DNA from: DATBGO01 sp963695645
GTDB lineage: Bacteria > Actinomycetota > Actinomycetes > Streptosporangiales > Streptosporangiaceae
Assembly: GCA_963695645.1 (NCBI GenBank)
Contig: CAVOHC010000012.1
Coordinates: forward strand, 930,001 to 994,000
DNA length: 64,000 bases
Direction of reading: 5' to 3'
Shown here one piece after another: positions 1-9,211 of this stretch. The number at the start of each line of letters is the position of its first letter. Within the stretch, counting starts at the first letter, position 1. The notes beneath the pieces are model-generated. The model saw nothing but the letters and a program-made list of their open reading frames with translations, ran no database searches and was not told the origin of the DNA. The translations under genes and the position numbers were made by a program.

Positions 1-20
1 GACAGAAGGAAGTAATCCCT

Positions 21-1211
21 GTGAGATACGCCGACGTCGCCATTCCCCTGGGCCACCTGTGGTCCTCGCCGTTCGCCAAGTGGCAAGGATCGCTCGGAGA
101 GACCTCTAGCCTCGATTTTGCCGTAGCAGTGACCTCCCGGGCTCTTAACGACCGGGCCGTGGAACCCGGGCAAGTCGACGGGGTGGTCCTGGGATGGACC
201 GTTCCGCAGCCGCAGATTTTCTTCGGCGCGCCGACTGTAGCGGCACGGGTGGGCGCCACCGGCGTCTCCGGCCCGATGATCAGCCAGGCATGCGCCACGA
301 GCGTTGCCGCTCTGAATGCCGCGGCCGGTGCCGTATCGGCTGGCGCGGGCATCCAGCTCGTCATCGCCACCGACCGGACATCCAACGGCCCAAGTTTGTC
401 CTGGCCGGCCCCGTCCCGGCCGGGCGGGGCACCGCTCACCGAGCACTGGATGCTCGACAACTTCGCCAACGACCCGTGGGCCAAAGCGTCGATGATCTCC
501 GCCGCCGAAGCTGTGGCGGCGGAGATGGGCGTCACCCGCGAGCAGATCGACGAGCTGACAGCATTGCGCTGGGAGCAGTACACCCGGGCGCTTGCCGATG
601 ACCGCGCATTCCAGCGACGGTATATGGTCCCCATAGAGATTCCCCGCCGCAAGGGCGCACCGCTGATCGTCGACGCAGACGAAGGGGTCCGGTCCAAGGA
701 ACTGGAGACCATCTCCAAGCTGCCACCCGCATCCCCCGAGTACGTGCATAGCTTCGCCTCCCAGACCCACCCAGCCGACGGCTGCGCCGGCGCCCTGGTT
801 ACCACCGTGGAACAGGCCCGGGAGATCTCGGCCGGTGAAGGAGTCGCACGGATCCTCGGCATCGGTGTCGCCCGGGTCGGCAAGAGCCGGATGCCCCAGG
901 CCCCCGTCCCCGCAGCCCGCTCCGCCCTCGGCGCGGCGGGCCGGGATGTCGGCGACATCCTTGCCGTGACCACTCACAACCCCTTCGCGGTGAACGACCT
1001 GTATTTCGCCGCTCAAACCGGGATCGCCCCCGAGGCGATGAATGCCTACGGCTGCAGCCTGATCTTCGGCCACCCGCAGGGCCCGACCGGTCTGCGCTCC
1101 ATCGCCGAGCTCGTCGAGACGCTCCGGTTGCGTGGCGGCGGACTCGGATTGTTCACCGGTTGCGCAGCGGGTGACACCGGGGCAGCTCTGGTGCTCGAGG
1201 TCACCGACTGA
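21..1211 (+). CDS. Thiolase-family acyltransferase
   Basis: Predicted thiolase (acetyl-CoA acetyltransferase superfamily), 396 aa, close to the usual 390-400 aa. Visible signature: nucleophilic Cys91 in SQACATSVAAL; His351 in GHPQGPTG; second catalytic Cys381 in TGCAAGDTG. The start is a GTG with AAGGAAG about 8 nt upstream. The C-terminal Cys sits in GCAAGDTG rather than the common CxGGGxG, so it belongs to a divergent subgroup that could act in lipid or sterol-type degradation or as a condensing enzyme. No clear operon partner is visible: a transposase fragment follows directly. Family assignment is secure; the substrate is unknown. Confidence 0.88.
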   Translation: MRYADVAIPLGHLWSSPFAKWQGSLGETSSLDFAVAVTSRALNDRAVEPGQVDGVVLGWTVPQPQIFFGAPTVAARVGATGVSGPMISQACATSVAALNAAAGAVSAGAGIQLVIATDRTSNGPSLSWPAPSRPGGAPLTEHWMLDNFANDPWAKASMISAAEAVAAEMGVTREQIDELTALRWEQYTRALADDRAFQRRYMVPIEIPRRKGAPLIVDADEGVRSKELETISKLPPASPEYVHSFASQTHPADGCAGALVTTVEQAREISAGEGVARILGIGVARVGKSRMPQAPVPAARSALGAAGRDVGDILAVTTHNPFAVNDLYFAAQTGIAPEAMNAYGCSLIFGHPQGPTGLRSIAELVETLRLRGGGLGLFTGCAAGDTGAALVLEVTD

Positions 1212-1212
1212 G

Positions 1213-1290
1213 AGCAGGCCCGCAACCTGATCATGGACCTCGGCGACCAGGCACATCAGGTCAAGTTCATGATCCGCGACCTCGGCGGCT
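1213..1290 (+). pseudogene. Integrase-core (rve) transposase fragment
   Basis: Reading from just after the thiolase stop gives EQARNLIMDLGDQAHQVKF followed by MIRDLGG. This matches the middle of rve-type transposases of the IS3/IS481 type found in actinobacteria. Only about 26 codons remain and neither end of the IS is visible. A C-terminal piece of the same kind of transposase lies on the other strand near 17.8-18.0 kb. Confidence 0.5.
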
Positions 1291-1374
1291 GGTTGGCTCT
1301 GCCGCCACGGTCGAAGGGGCGGTCCGCTCGATCGGGAGCACGGCGGAGGCAGTAGCTGGTACCGCTGCTGAGTC

Positions 1375-1534
1375 GCGGCCTGCGGCGCGGTGCGGCCTGC
1401 GGCGCGGTGCGGCCTGCGGCGCGGTGCGGCCTGCGGCGCGGTGCGGCCTGCGGCGCGGTGCGGCCTGCGGCGCGGTGCGGCCTGCGGCGCGGTGCGGCCT
1501 GCGGCGCGGTGCGGCCTGCGGCGCGGTGCGGCCT
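1375..1534. repeat. 17-bp tandem repeat, nine units
   Basis: Nine perfect head-to-tail copies of GCGGCCTGCGGCGCGGT (1375-1527) plus 7 nt of a tenth. Because 17 is not a multiple of three, each strand stays open in several frames, so the ORFs across it are artefacts. It lies in an intergenic stretch. Confidence 0.95.
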
Positions 1535-1743
1535 GGCCTTCCCCTCGGCGCGGGTGGTGCGGCCCTCCTGACCGAGGACCTGACTGAGGGTCTGCTGGCA
1601 CCTCACGGACCGCGGGCGCCCGAGGCCATCGCTCCCTGGACCGAGATGGTCGCCCGGTGGTCACCGAAGACATAGCGGCCGGTGTGATGCGGCAGCGGCC
1701 AGCTGGCCGGGTGCGGCGGAATCATGGCAGGCAGCGCGCCGTC

Positions 1744-1809
1744 GATGAGGCAGAATCGCCGGAGATGCCAGCGGCCGATGAGGCAGAATCGCCGGAGATG
1801 CCAGCGGCG
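1744..1809. repeat. 33-bp tandem duplication
   Basis: Two adjacent copies of a 33-bp unit beginning GATGAGGCAGAATCGCC (1744-1776 and 1777-1809) that differ only at the last base. In one plus frame this encodes DEAESPEMPAA twice, but I see no convincing gene here. The rest of 1290-2079 holds nothing else that I recognise. Confidence 0.85.
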
Positions 1810-1904
1810 TGGCCAGGGTGGTCCGGTCCGCGGTCCGCGCCGTGCTTAATCAGGCGGGCCGTCCGCAGCTTTGTCGCGGCCGCCGACACGCCCTCGGCGG
1901 CCAG

Positions 1905-1934
1905 CCACGTGGCCCGGCGAACCGGGCCACGTGG
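1905..1934 (-). terminator. Strong hairpin, possible terminator
   Basis: A perfect 13-bp inverted repeat, CCACGTGGCCCGG / CCGGGCCACGTGG, with a 4-nt loop CGAA. It lies about 145 nt past the stop of the minus-strand membrane protein gene. No U-tract follows, as is common in high-GC actinobacteria. It could equally be a protein-binding palindrome. Confidence 0.45.
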
Positions 1935-2079
1935 CACATTGGCCGCCTGGGTGCCCTTAGGCGAGGAGATCTGGTTCCTTCGACGGGCTCAAGCGGCGCT
2001 GCCGGGCTGTCGCACTTCACCGGCCCGCGTCGGTGCCGCCGTCTCCTTCTGCCCAGGTTGTTGTGGCGGCGCCGACCGG

Positions 2080-3324
2080 CTACTGCGCCAGGGCATCGGT
2101 GGGCTCGGGCGGGGCGGGTGGCTGGAAGGGCCACCGGCCGAAGACGAGGTAGATAAAGATGATCACCGGTGCGATGAAGTTGAGGCAAATAGTCGCCACA
2201 TAGAGTTCGATGGGCACCGTCGTCCACGTTGGCTGGGCCGCCAGCCCGACGGACTTGATCACGATGTATGCCACGAACGCTATTCCGACGACGTTCATCA
2301 CCAGGCCGATCCGGGCGAGGTACGGCTTCTCGTGGTGGAACGGATAGCTCTCGAACACCAGCGTGCTGATGTTGCAACCCACCGCGACAGCTCCGCCTAT
2401 GGCGACGATAACCGCAACGGGGTAATGCAGCACATCCCTCTCGAAAAGGTAGGCCAGCCAGCCACCGCCGATGACAAAGACGTTGCTGACGACCAGCTGT
2501 GTGCTCTGGCTCTCGAAATTGCGGAACGGCCAGCCGTCGAGCACCTGGAAGAAGATGAGCTGGAAGATGACGATGGTGACCAGCCAGGCGATGAGGTCAA
2601 GGGCGTTTACCGGGCCGCCCGGGTTCCGCAGGCCGATGGCATGCCGTACCGGCGCAGGGATGTTATCCCAGTTGATAAGTGTCAGGTTGACCACCACGCC
2701 GACCACCCAGACCAGCACGAAGGCGCACGCCCCGGCCGCGATATTGCCCATGCGGTCGAACGGCCAACGTGCGCACACGAACGTCAACTGCAGCATCGCG
2801 ACGAAGATGGTCGCCGCAAGCGGGATCAGGAACGGGAAGGTGGGGACGGGGCCATTTGACTCGAAAAGGGAGTGGATCTGGAGATGTCCTTCTACGATGA
2901 TCTGGCCGAGGCCGGTGAGGATGTACATCATGATGATGAAGATGACCGTGTTGGCCAGCGCGGCGCCGAGGCGAGATTTTATCAGCGAGCCTGGCCAGTT
3001 GTGCCACCATGCGGCGACCACTATCAGCACCGGCAGCCAGAAGGTAGTCGGCCCGCCCATCGTCTCAATGGACCTCAGCGGGCCGAACACAATGCCGATC
3101 ACGTACCAGATGATGCCGACATACAGCAACATCAGAAAGCCGATAGTTGGCTGGCGTCCGTACCAGTGCTCCGCGGGCGGGGCTGTCGGCGTACCGACAT
3201 ATTCCTGGTCTGCGGTGAACTCGCCCACGTGCGGGCCCTCGGCAGGTCGCTCAGCGCGCCTCCCGGTTCCCTGTTCCCCTGTTTTGTCCAGATAAGACCC
3301 GTCAGCGTTGCTGTCGATGGTCAC
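2080..3324 (-). CDS. Multi-pass integral membrane protein, unknown function
   Basis: A 414-aa protein with about ten or more hydrophobic segments, starting with TIGFLMLLYVGIIWYVIGIV, evenly spread to the C-terminus. It has a short hydrophilic N-terminus and a proline-rich tail. Aromatic motifs recur before or after helices (RWPFDRM, DGWPFRN, ESYPFHHE, GRWPFQP), which suggests internal duplication of a membrane module. I chose the GTG at 3324 because GGAGG lies 5 nt upstream. The ORF extends 37 codons further, but that part contains a duplicated RPNAEV coding stretch and no ribosome site. I recognise no transporter family or catalytic motif. Confidence 0.75.
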   Translation of the reverse strand: MTIDSNADGSYLDKTGEQGTGRRAERPAEGPHVGEFTADQEYVGTPTAPPAEHWYGRQPTIGFLMLLYVGIIWYVIGIVFGPLRSIETMGGPTTFWLPVLIVVAAWWHNWPGSLIKSRLGAALANTVIFIIMMYILTGLGQIIVEGHLQIHSLFESNGPVPTFPFLIPLAATIFVAMLQLTFVCARWPFDRMGNIAAGACAFVLVWVVGVVVNLTLINWDNIPAPVRHAIGLRNPGGPVNALDLIAWLVTIVIFQLIFFQVLDGWPFRNFESQSTQLVVSNVFVIGGGWLAYLFERDVLHYPVAVIVAIGGAVAVGCNISTLVFESYPFHHEKPYLARIGLVMNVVGIAFVAYIVIKSVGLAAQPTWTTVPIELYVATICLNFIAPVIIFIYLVFGRWPFQPPAPPEPTDALAQ

Positions 3325-3490
3325 CGTAACCTCCGCGTTCGGCCGTACGACCTCCGCGTTCGGCCGCACGGTTGGTCGGGCCCTACGGGGCGAAATATCA
3401 CTGAAAGGATAGAAGGGACAGGCGAGCGTAGTCAAGGGTTGATGAGGCCGGTCAACTCGAGCGAAATCCGCGGCCTCCGCTGAAAACGAT

Positions 3491-3570
3491 CTACTTGGCG
3501 GACTGTCTACTTGGCGGACTGTCTACTTGGCGGACTGTCTACTTGGCGGACTGTCTACTTGGCAGACCGT
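3491..3570. repeat. 16-bp tandem repeat, five units
   Basis: Four perfect copies of CTACTTGGCGGACTGT (3491-3554) plus a fifth with two changes (3555-3570). It is intergenic, immediately left of the transposase remnants. Confidence 0.92.
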
Positions 3571-3674
3571 TTAATCGGCTTGCAAATCCATGCCACCTTC
3601 ATGGCCTCGCCGCCCCTCGGGCAGCCGAAGACTGGCCGCGGACGCCGGTCACGGTGGAGCCGGGGCCACATCCA

Positions 3675-3950
3675 GGGGACTGGCCAGCCAGGACGTCACG
3701 GCAGCGTCGAGCCTGTCGGCGTCCGCCGATTCCAGCACACGGCGGATGGTTGCCTCGCCCGGCGGCCGGAACCGGCCTTCCAGCGGGTCGAACCGGACGC
3801 CCAGCGCGGCCATGACGGCCACTGGGGCATCGGCGGCCCACTCGCCGATCGCCGTCAGCGACCGTGCGCCAGCCAGGACCGCCGCGACGGAGATCAGCAG
3901 GACCGACGACAGCGACTGGCGGACGCCGCGCGGGTCACGAGGCCAGGTAC
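3675..3950 (-). pseudogene. ISAs1-family (H-repeat) transposase, N-terminal fragment
   Basis: The minus strand reads RDPRGVRQSLSSVLLISVAA, then LAGARSLTAIGEWAA and a GEATIRRVLESADADRLDAA segment. This is the N-terminal part of ISAs1/H-repeat-associated DDE transposases. The reading frame leaves the family just after SWLA, so the catalytic domain is missing. Confidence 0.7.
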
Positions 3951-4018
3951 AGCAGACAGGAACTCCCGCAGGCCAGGGCAGCCGCCACATGGCAGCTGCC
4001 GCCCGGGCGGGCTTGCGA

Positions 4019-4077
4019 GTTGCTCCAGGGCAGGATTGATCAGGGATGTTGCTCCAGGGGCAGGATTGATCAGGGAT
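4019..4077. repeat. 29/30-bp tandem duplication
   Basis: Two adjacent copies of a unit starting GTTGCTCCAGGG and ending GATTGATCAGGGAT (4019-4047, 4048-4077; the second has one extra G). It lies between two transposase remnants and may be a recombination scar. Confidence 0.8.
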
Positions 4078-4251
4078 GATGACAGCGCAGGCACGGTCTT
4101 CCGTCACGATCATGGGACTCGACACCCACATGATCTTGGAAACCGTGCCTGTCGCATGCTCAGCACGCCGAACTGCGCACCACGTCATCAACCGGTCATC
4201 ACGCCACTATGCCGAGGCCGTGCGGTATCGGCATTGCGGCGTGAGTGTCGA

Positions 4252-4639
4252 CCCTGGTCCGGACGATCTTCGAGTAGCCCGGCGCCCCCGCTGTCCGCGC
4301 CCAGCACCGCCAGATCGTCACGGCGCTGGAAGCCAAGTTCCCGGCCGCCGGGCACCTGGCCGACGCCCGCGAGGACATCCTGGCGTTCACCGCCTTCCCC
4401 GGGAGATCTGGCGCCACGTGTGGAGCAATAATCCGCAGGAGCGTTCGAATAAGGAAATACGCGGGCGGACCGATGTTGTCGGCATATTCCCCTTCCGCGA
4501 CGCGATCCTCCGTCTCGTCGGCGCCGTTCTTGCCGAGCAGAACAATGAATGGACCGAGGCACGTCCCTATATGGGGCCGGAGGTCCTCGCGGCCTGCCGG
4601 AAAGGCGGGAAGGCATTGAAACTCCTGAGGAGGGCGTGA
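4252..4639 (+). pseudogene. IS256 (Mutator)-family transposase, C-terminal remnant with frameshift
   Basis: The 3' part reads EIWRHVWSNNPQERSNKEIR, then RTDVVGIFPFRDAILRLVGA and VLAEQNNEWTEARPYMG, the hallmark C-terminus of IS256-type transposases. The sequence just upstream (VRTIFE, then TALEAKFPAAGHLADAREDI) is in a different frame, so a frameshift lies near 4400. An in-frame stop also lies early in the fragment. The N-terminal two thirds are absent. Confidence 0.82.
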
Positions 4640-5563
4640 CAGTCGAGGCTATTGGCGCTTAAATAGAAACCGGTCTCGGGGTGGCATTCTCAACACCACC
4701 CCGGCGGGACGTGGCCGGGTGCCTCATCGGATGTCACTGGGGCAGGTGCCGGTGCACCTGATCGGGGAGTACATCCGGAGCGGGTGATGAGAATCGAATT
4801 CGCACTATCAGATGGGGAATCTGAACGAAGCAGGCCGTCATCTTGCCTGAGTGGCAAGTTGGTTATCCGCCAGTGACCGAGATACCCCGCCCTGGACCAG
4901 GGTTAATGGCACGCTAATGGGACAGCGTGAGGTAATCTGCTCGGTCGGGCACCAGTGGGCTACACCGGGTTCGGTGGGGGCGGCAAGGTCTGCCCGCGGG
5001 GCCGATCGAAGCGAGCCCTTGTCATCCCACGGAGCCGACCAAGAATGGTTTCCTCCGGCGGCGGAGCTAAGACCGCTCGAATCACTGACCTGTCGGCAAG
5101 ACCACAAATCTGAGTGAAGCAGCCAAGGACCGCCTGGCCAATCAGGGGCGCTGACTCCAGTACCGCATCGCCGCGATCGAACACCGCTTGTAACCCGGCT
5201 CTACGAACGCTGGTTCGCTGACACCTAATGCGCCATGCTGCTGTCACTTGCCCGCACAGATCAGCGCCGCCCCGCTGACTAGCCGCCACCGACTCCGCGG
5301 CGCATGAACAATCCGAAGCGGGGCAACGCGCAGAGCCCAGTACCGGTCGTGGACCATTCGGCTGGCCCAGGTGGTGACAAATGGCCCTGCCCGGCCCACG
5401 GTCGGGGCGGTCATCTTGTGAAGTGGACTGATGTGCGCTATCAAAGGAATCCTGCGACTCCCCACGAAGGAGGGGGTCGAGCTGCCGGAGATCATGATGA
5501 CAGGCCCCCGGAAATCGACCCGGATGCTCCTGCCAACGGCGAGCAGCTTGCCAATCACGCGGT
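4640..5563. other. Intergenic, no recognisable gene
   Basis: ORFs exist on both strands, but none has a convincing start, ribosome site or recognisable family. I see no tRNA, repeat or clear palindrome. Probably decayed DNA right of the IS256 remnant. Confidence 0.5.
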
Positions 5564-6433
5564 TCAGGTGCGGCGTGCCGCCCACACGGTGCGCTCGGTG
5601 CGTACCGCGAGGTCGTCGCGACGCAGGACGCTGTGCGGGCCATCGGTGTCGAGCAGCTGGTCCAGGGCGGCGAGGTCCTTAGCTGGAAGCGCGTGGGCGA
5701 CGCTGCCGCGCAGGCGACCCAGGCTGCTGAGCGCGTAACGGCCGACCGCCTCGGTGTGTCGTGATTCCAGATTCACGGTGATCGTGCGTTGGCCCGCGAC
5801 TTTGAACCCGGCGGTGGTGAGCTTGGGGCCCCAATCGGCGCCGCGGTGGGGGACCTGCTCGGCGTGGAGGTGGGCCAGTGCGGCGTGGCAGCGCTCTTCG
5901 AGGCCGGGCCGGTCTTGCGGCGCGTCTTCGGGCAGGAACCGCGGGAAGCCCGTCAGCTCCACCACGGCGAACAGCCCGCCGGGCGCGAGCGTGGCGTGGA
6001 CCTGGCGCAAAGTGCGGTCGGGATCGGCCATGTGGTGCATGGAGGCCGATGCCCACACCAGTTCGGGGCTACCGAGCTCGGGCCACGCCGCATCGAGGTC
6101 CGCCTGCACAGTGCACACCCGATGCGCCGCACCTTCCGCCTTGGCCTTCTCACGCAGGCGTCGCAGATGGCCGGACGAGGCGTCGACGGCCATTACCTTC
6201 GCCTCGGGAAAGCGCGTCAGCAGGGCGAAGGTACCGGCACCGGTCCCGCAGCCCAGATCCACGATATGCCGAGGGCTGGTGTCGACGGGCAGCCATGCGG
6301 TGATGGACGCTATGGGCTCGGCGAGTACCTCCGCATCCAGGTCGAGGATCTCCGCCTGGCCGTCGGCGTCGCGCTCCTGCTGGTGTATGTGGTGCGCGCC
6401 ATCGTGCGCTGCGTGCGCGGATGCGTGGGTCAT
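5564..6433 (-). CDS. SAM-dependent class I methyltransferase
   Basis: A 289-aa protein with a Rossmann-like methyltransferase fold. Motif I is VDLGCGTGAGTFALL (around residues 60-75), followed by the acidic VMAVDASSGHLRRL, and then WASASMHHMADPDRTLRQVH in the post-I to motif IV region. It has a His-rich N-terminus (AHAAHDGAHHIH). The ATG at 6433 is where recognisable protein begins; the ORF could extend upstream, but that extension is unlike protein and overlaps the divergent gene. The substrate cannot be told. It is transcribed away from the 6.5-7.9 kb pair. Confidence 0.85.
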   Translation of the reverse strand: MTHASAHAAHDGAHHIHQQERDADGQAEILDLDAEVLAEPIASITAWLPVDTSPRHIVDLGCGTGAGTFALLTRFPEAKVMAVDASSGHLRRLREKAKAEGAAHRVCTVQADLDAAWPELGSPELVWASASMHHMADPDRTLRQVHATLAPGGLFAVVELTGFPRFLPEDAPQDRPGLEERCHAALAHLHAEQVPHRGADWGPKLTTAGFKVAGQRTITVNLESRHTEAVGRYALSSLGRLRGSVAHALPAKDLAALDQLLDTDGPHSVLRRDDLAVRTERTVWAARRT

Positions 6434-6482
6434 GGCACCCACGCTAGGAGGACCATGCGCACGCAGCACGACCGTTTCCCCA

Positions 6483-6857
6483 ATGCGCAAGGCGGTGGTC
6501 GACTGGACAGCCGAACACGCAAAGCGGCTGCGACCCGTCGCACGCCTACTTTGGCACCAGGACGCTAACCCAGGCACAGCTGAAGGCCTTGCCGCCACGT
6601 TCCGCAGGCGTGTCGAAGATGAGCACCTGGCATGCTGGAACCTGTCGGATTACGCGTTGCCGTGCTGGCGCTCGGTCGGCGGAGACACCGCCGACTTGAC
6701 CTGGCTCTGGCAGCAAACAGACCGCGAGCTGACCTACAGCCAGCGGCTGGCGGTGAAGGTGCGCAAGGAAAAGGCGGGCGTGACGCTCCCGGGACAGGCA
6801 GCGGACTTCGCGGCCGCCGCGCGCCGGGTTGCCGCCAGCACGCCGGGCAGGGGATGA
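6483..6857 (+). CDS. Small conserved-looking protein, unknown function
   Basis: A 124-aa ORF beginning MRKAVVDWTAEHAKRLRPVA. It contains aromatic and charged segments (ACWNLSDYALPCWRSVGGD, TADLTWLWQQTDRELTYS) and an alanine-rich C-terminus. It ends 3 nt before the glycosyltransferase GTG, so the two are probably co-transcribed and translationally coupled. I recognise no family. Its start lies about 50 nt from the start of the divergent methyltransferase, so both may share a promoter region. Confidence 0.6.
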   Translation: MRKAVVDWTAEHAKRLRPVARLLWHQDANPGTAEGLAATFRRRVEDEHLACWNLSDYALPCWRSVGGDTADLTWLWQQTDRELTYSQRLAVKVRKEKAGVTLPGQAADFAAAARRVAASTPGRG

Positions 6858-6860
6858 CCG

Positions 6861-7949
6861 GTGAAGGTAATCGCCATCTGCCGCGGCGCTCCCGGGCTGG
6901 GTCGTGTTGTCCCTTCGCTGGCCCTCACCCAGGCGCTCGCCACAGTCGTCCCGGTGACAGCCCGGTTCGCCTCCTACCAGGCGGGAGCCCGCTACCTGGC
7001 CGCCCGCGGCGAAGATGTCATCGATCTCGGCGCTCCCGACGGGCTGTTCATCGACTCCGTCTCCCCGCAGGCCCTGCGCGTCGTCGAACTGGCTGAACAG
7101 GACGCCCCGGATCTGGTGCTCATCGACGGGGAGTTCTTCCTGCCTCCGGCACTGGCCCACCTGGAGGTGCCCGTGGTGTACCTGGCCAACCCTCACGATC
7201 TCAGCGGGGAACCCAGCACCTTCCGGCGCGTGAACCGGCTGCTGCTGGCCCACGCTGACGGCGTGCTGATCTCCAGCCTCTCCTGCACCCAGCCCGCACT
7301 CCGGCCGGACCTCGTGCCCGGCACCCCGTGCCTGGAAGTACCGGCCATCACGAAGGACATCCCCCTCGATCACCACCCGGCCGGCGGCCCACCCCGGGTA
7401 CTGGTGTCCACCGGCGGCGGCTCATTGCGCGCCGATCCCAGCTTCCGCGCCGCCACCGACGCGGCGCTCACCTGCGTCCTGCAGGTGCTTGCGGAGCAGG
7501 TCGCACTCGGCCGTGTCGGGACAGTCACGGTGGTCCTGGGGGCCGACGCCCGCCTCGATCTCTCGTGGCGGCACTCGGCGAGATGGCTGCGGGTCATCGC
7601 TGAGCCCGTGGAGCTGGCCGGCCTGTACCCGCACCACGAGCTCCTAATTGCCCGCGCCGGGCGTAACGCCACAGCCGAGGCCGCCTACTGCGGCATCCCT
7701 GCCATCCTGCTCCCGGTCACGGCTGACCCGCACCGGGGCAGTGAGCAGGCTTCCAACGCTGCCGCGCTCGCGCACCTGCCGAGCATCTTCCCAGCCCCCG
7801 GTTGGCCAGACGCTGCGGTGTTGCGGCGGGCTGTAGACCGGGCACTGTCCTACGCCCGGCGGCAGCCCCGCGTGAAGGGCCGCCGCGGCAATGACAGCGC
7901 GGCGGCGTTCGCCAGCGGCCTCGTCAACAGCGTCAGAGCGAACCGCTGA
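6861..7949 (+). CDS. GT-B-fold glycosyltransferase-like protein
   Basis: A 362-aa protein resembling UDP-glycosyltransferases/MurG-type GT-B enzymes. The N-terminal half has the fold's opening strand and loop (MKVIAICRGAPGLGRVVPSL). The C-terminal half has VLVSTGGGS, an acceptor/donor-side GLYPHHELLIARAGRNATAE and a CGIPAILLPV loop. HxxxxARAGRNAxAEA corresponds to the donor-sugar-nucleotide loop (usual form HxGxxT/SxxEA), with the His replaced. It starts on GTG 3 nt after the upstream small gene, so translational coupling is likely. Donor and acceptor are unknown. Confidence 0.72.
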   Translation: MKVIAICRGAPGLGRVVPSLALTQALATVVPVTARFASYQAGARYLAARGEDVIDLGAPDGLFIDSVSPQALRVVELAEQDAPDLVLIDGEFFLPPALAHLEVPVVYLANPHDLSGEPSTFRRVNRLLLAHADGVLISSLSCTQPALRPDLVPGTPCLEVPAITKDIPLDHHPAGGPPRVLVSTGGGSLRADPSFRAATDAALTCVLQVLAEQVALGRVGTVTVVLGADARLDLSWRHSARWLRVIAEPVELAGLYPHHELLIARAGRNATAEAAYCGIPAILLPVTADPHRGSEQASNAAALAHLPSIFPAPGWPDAAVLRRAVDRALSYARRQPRVKGRRGNDSAAAFASGLVNSVRANR

Positions 7950-8143
7950 CAACCGCCTGACTGCCCGGCGCTGGCCGTCCGCCTTGCTTTTGCCGGTTAG
8001 AGACTCCGGCTTGACCAAGGCATTACTCTAGCCCGACGGAACCCTGATTGCCAGAGTCCGCACGTCTCACGTCTACCGACCAGGCTCCCCGGCTCCCGGC
8101 CCGCTGGATCCGTTCTGTGGCTGCTCGGCCGCGACCCCGGCTC

Positions 8144-8818
8144 CTACGACCCGCCTTGGGGGACGAGCTCATCGAGCACGTCCGCAAGACCCACCAGATC
8201 GGGCAGCTCCCGCGTTGGCGCAGGCTCGGCCCGCTCGCCGAGGCGGTTGATCCAGATCGAGCGAATGCCGAGGTCGTGCGCGGGCACGATGTCATGGAAA
8301 TGGCTTTGAGCGACGTGGACGTGGCGGGACTTGCCGCCGCCGGTCGACTCGTAGAACGCACGCCAGTGCGCGTGAGCGGGCTTGTACGAGCCGATCTCGG
8401 ACGCCACGATCACCCGTTCGAACGGCACGCCGATGGCAAGAAGCGAGCTCTCGATCAGGCCGCGATCGCTGTTCGAAAGCGCGGCAAGCTTCCAGCCCCG
8501 CTCGCGGGCCGTGGCCAGCGCACCCGGCACCTCGGCGAACACGGGCCAACCGGGAAGGGAGCGGCCCAGTGCATCTTCCTCTTCCGGAGGAAGGGCAGCC
8601 CCCGCCTCAGACGCAAGCTCTGCGAGCACGGCCGCCATCACATGCCGGTAGCTCCACCCAGGATGCCCGCCCTGGACGCGGGGCTCGATCACGTGGTAGC
8701 GCGCAAGCAGCTGCTCGGACCCCGCTGGACCGAACAGGCGGCCAAGCTCGGCCCCTATGCCGGCATTCCAATCGACCAGCGTGCCGTAACAATCGAACGT
8801 CGCCCACCGCGGCGCCAT
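8144..8818 (-). CDS. HAD-superfamily haloacid dehalogenase type II-like hydrolase
   Basis: A 224-aa protein with all four HAD motifs: FDCYGTLVDW (nucleophile Asp about residue 9), ALSNSDRG (motif II Ser), SYKPAHAHW (motif III Lys) and HVAQSHFHDIVPAHDLGI (motif IV region). The order and spacing fit L-2-haloacid dehalogenase-type enzymes. The ATG at 8818 directly precedes APRWATFDCYG, the normal N-terminus. The longer ORF upstream is basic low-complexity sequence and is rejected. The substrate may be a halo-acid or a phosphate ester. Confidence 0.88.
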   Translation of the reverse strand: MAPRWATFDCYGTLVDWNAGIGAELGRLFGPAGSEQLLARYHVIEPRVQGGHPGWSYRHVMAAVLAELASEAGAALPPEEEDALGRSLPGWPVFAEVPGALATARERGWKLAALSNSDRGLIESSLLAIGVPFERVIVASEIGSYKPAHAHWRAFYESTGGGKSRHVHVAQSHFHDIVPAHDLGIRSIWINRLGERAEPAPTRELPDLVGLADVLDELVPQGGS

Positions 8819-9211
8819 CGATCGAGCGTATGCGTGGCGCTTGCGGCGGCACAAGCCCACCGTGGCCCGGCCACATGCGGTCACCGATCTGCCTGCCGGT
8901 GCCGCTCTTCTCTTTCGCCGGACCCAGCAGTCAGGCGGAGGCAGCCAGGATCCAGCCCCCCAGCGGCTTGACGATGGGTAACGCTGGCCCGGCACACAAT
9001 GTGCAGGCCAGTTCCGTTACGTCGGTGTAAACGCGGGAATGACAGTAACTGCCACATCGGCACCCCGTAGGCCCCGCGGTGCCGGCAGCTGGGGCCACCG
9101 AACGCGCGGTCGGTGGCCCTGGTTAAACGAGCAGGTGGCCGGAGCGAGACTCCAGAAGGCGAGCCGTCGGCGACGCCGAGCGCGTCCGGGAGGGAACAAA
9201 GACCGCGAGCC
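8819..9211. other. Intergenic, hairpin only
   Basis: No supported gene. The only structure I see is the inverted repeat at 9093-9118. Confidence 0.5.
9093..9118 (-). terminator. Hairpin downstream of the GH13 gene
   Basis: A perfect 9-bp inverted repeat, GGCCACCGA / TCGGTGGCC, with an 8-nt loop, about 95 nt past the stop of the minus-strand amylase-like gene. It may be a terminator; no T-run is present. Confidence 0.35.

Noticed and set aside
1657..2859. 400-codon plus-strand ORF with an acidic repeat
   Set aside because: Mostly antisense to the membrane protein gene; the repeat part is a 33-bp DNA duplication with no ribosome site.
1375..3570. CRISPR array
   Set aside because: Repeat units of 16 and 17 bp are directly adjacent without unique spacers, and no cas genes are present.
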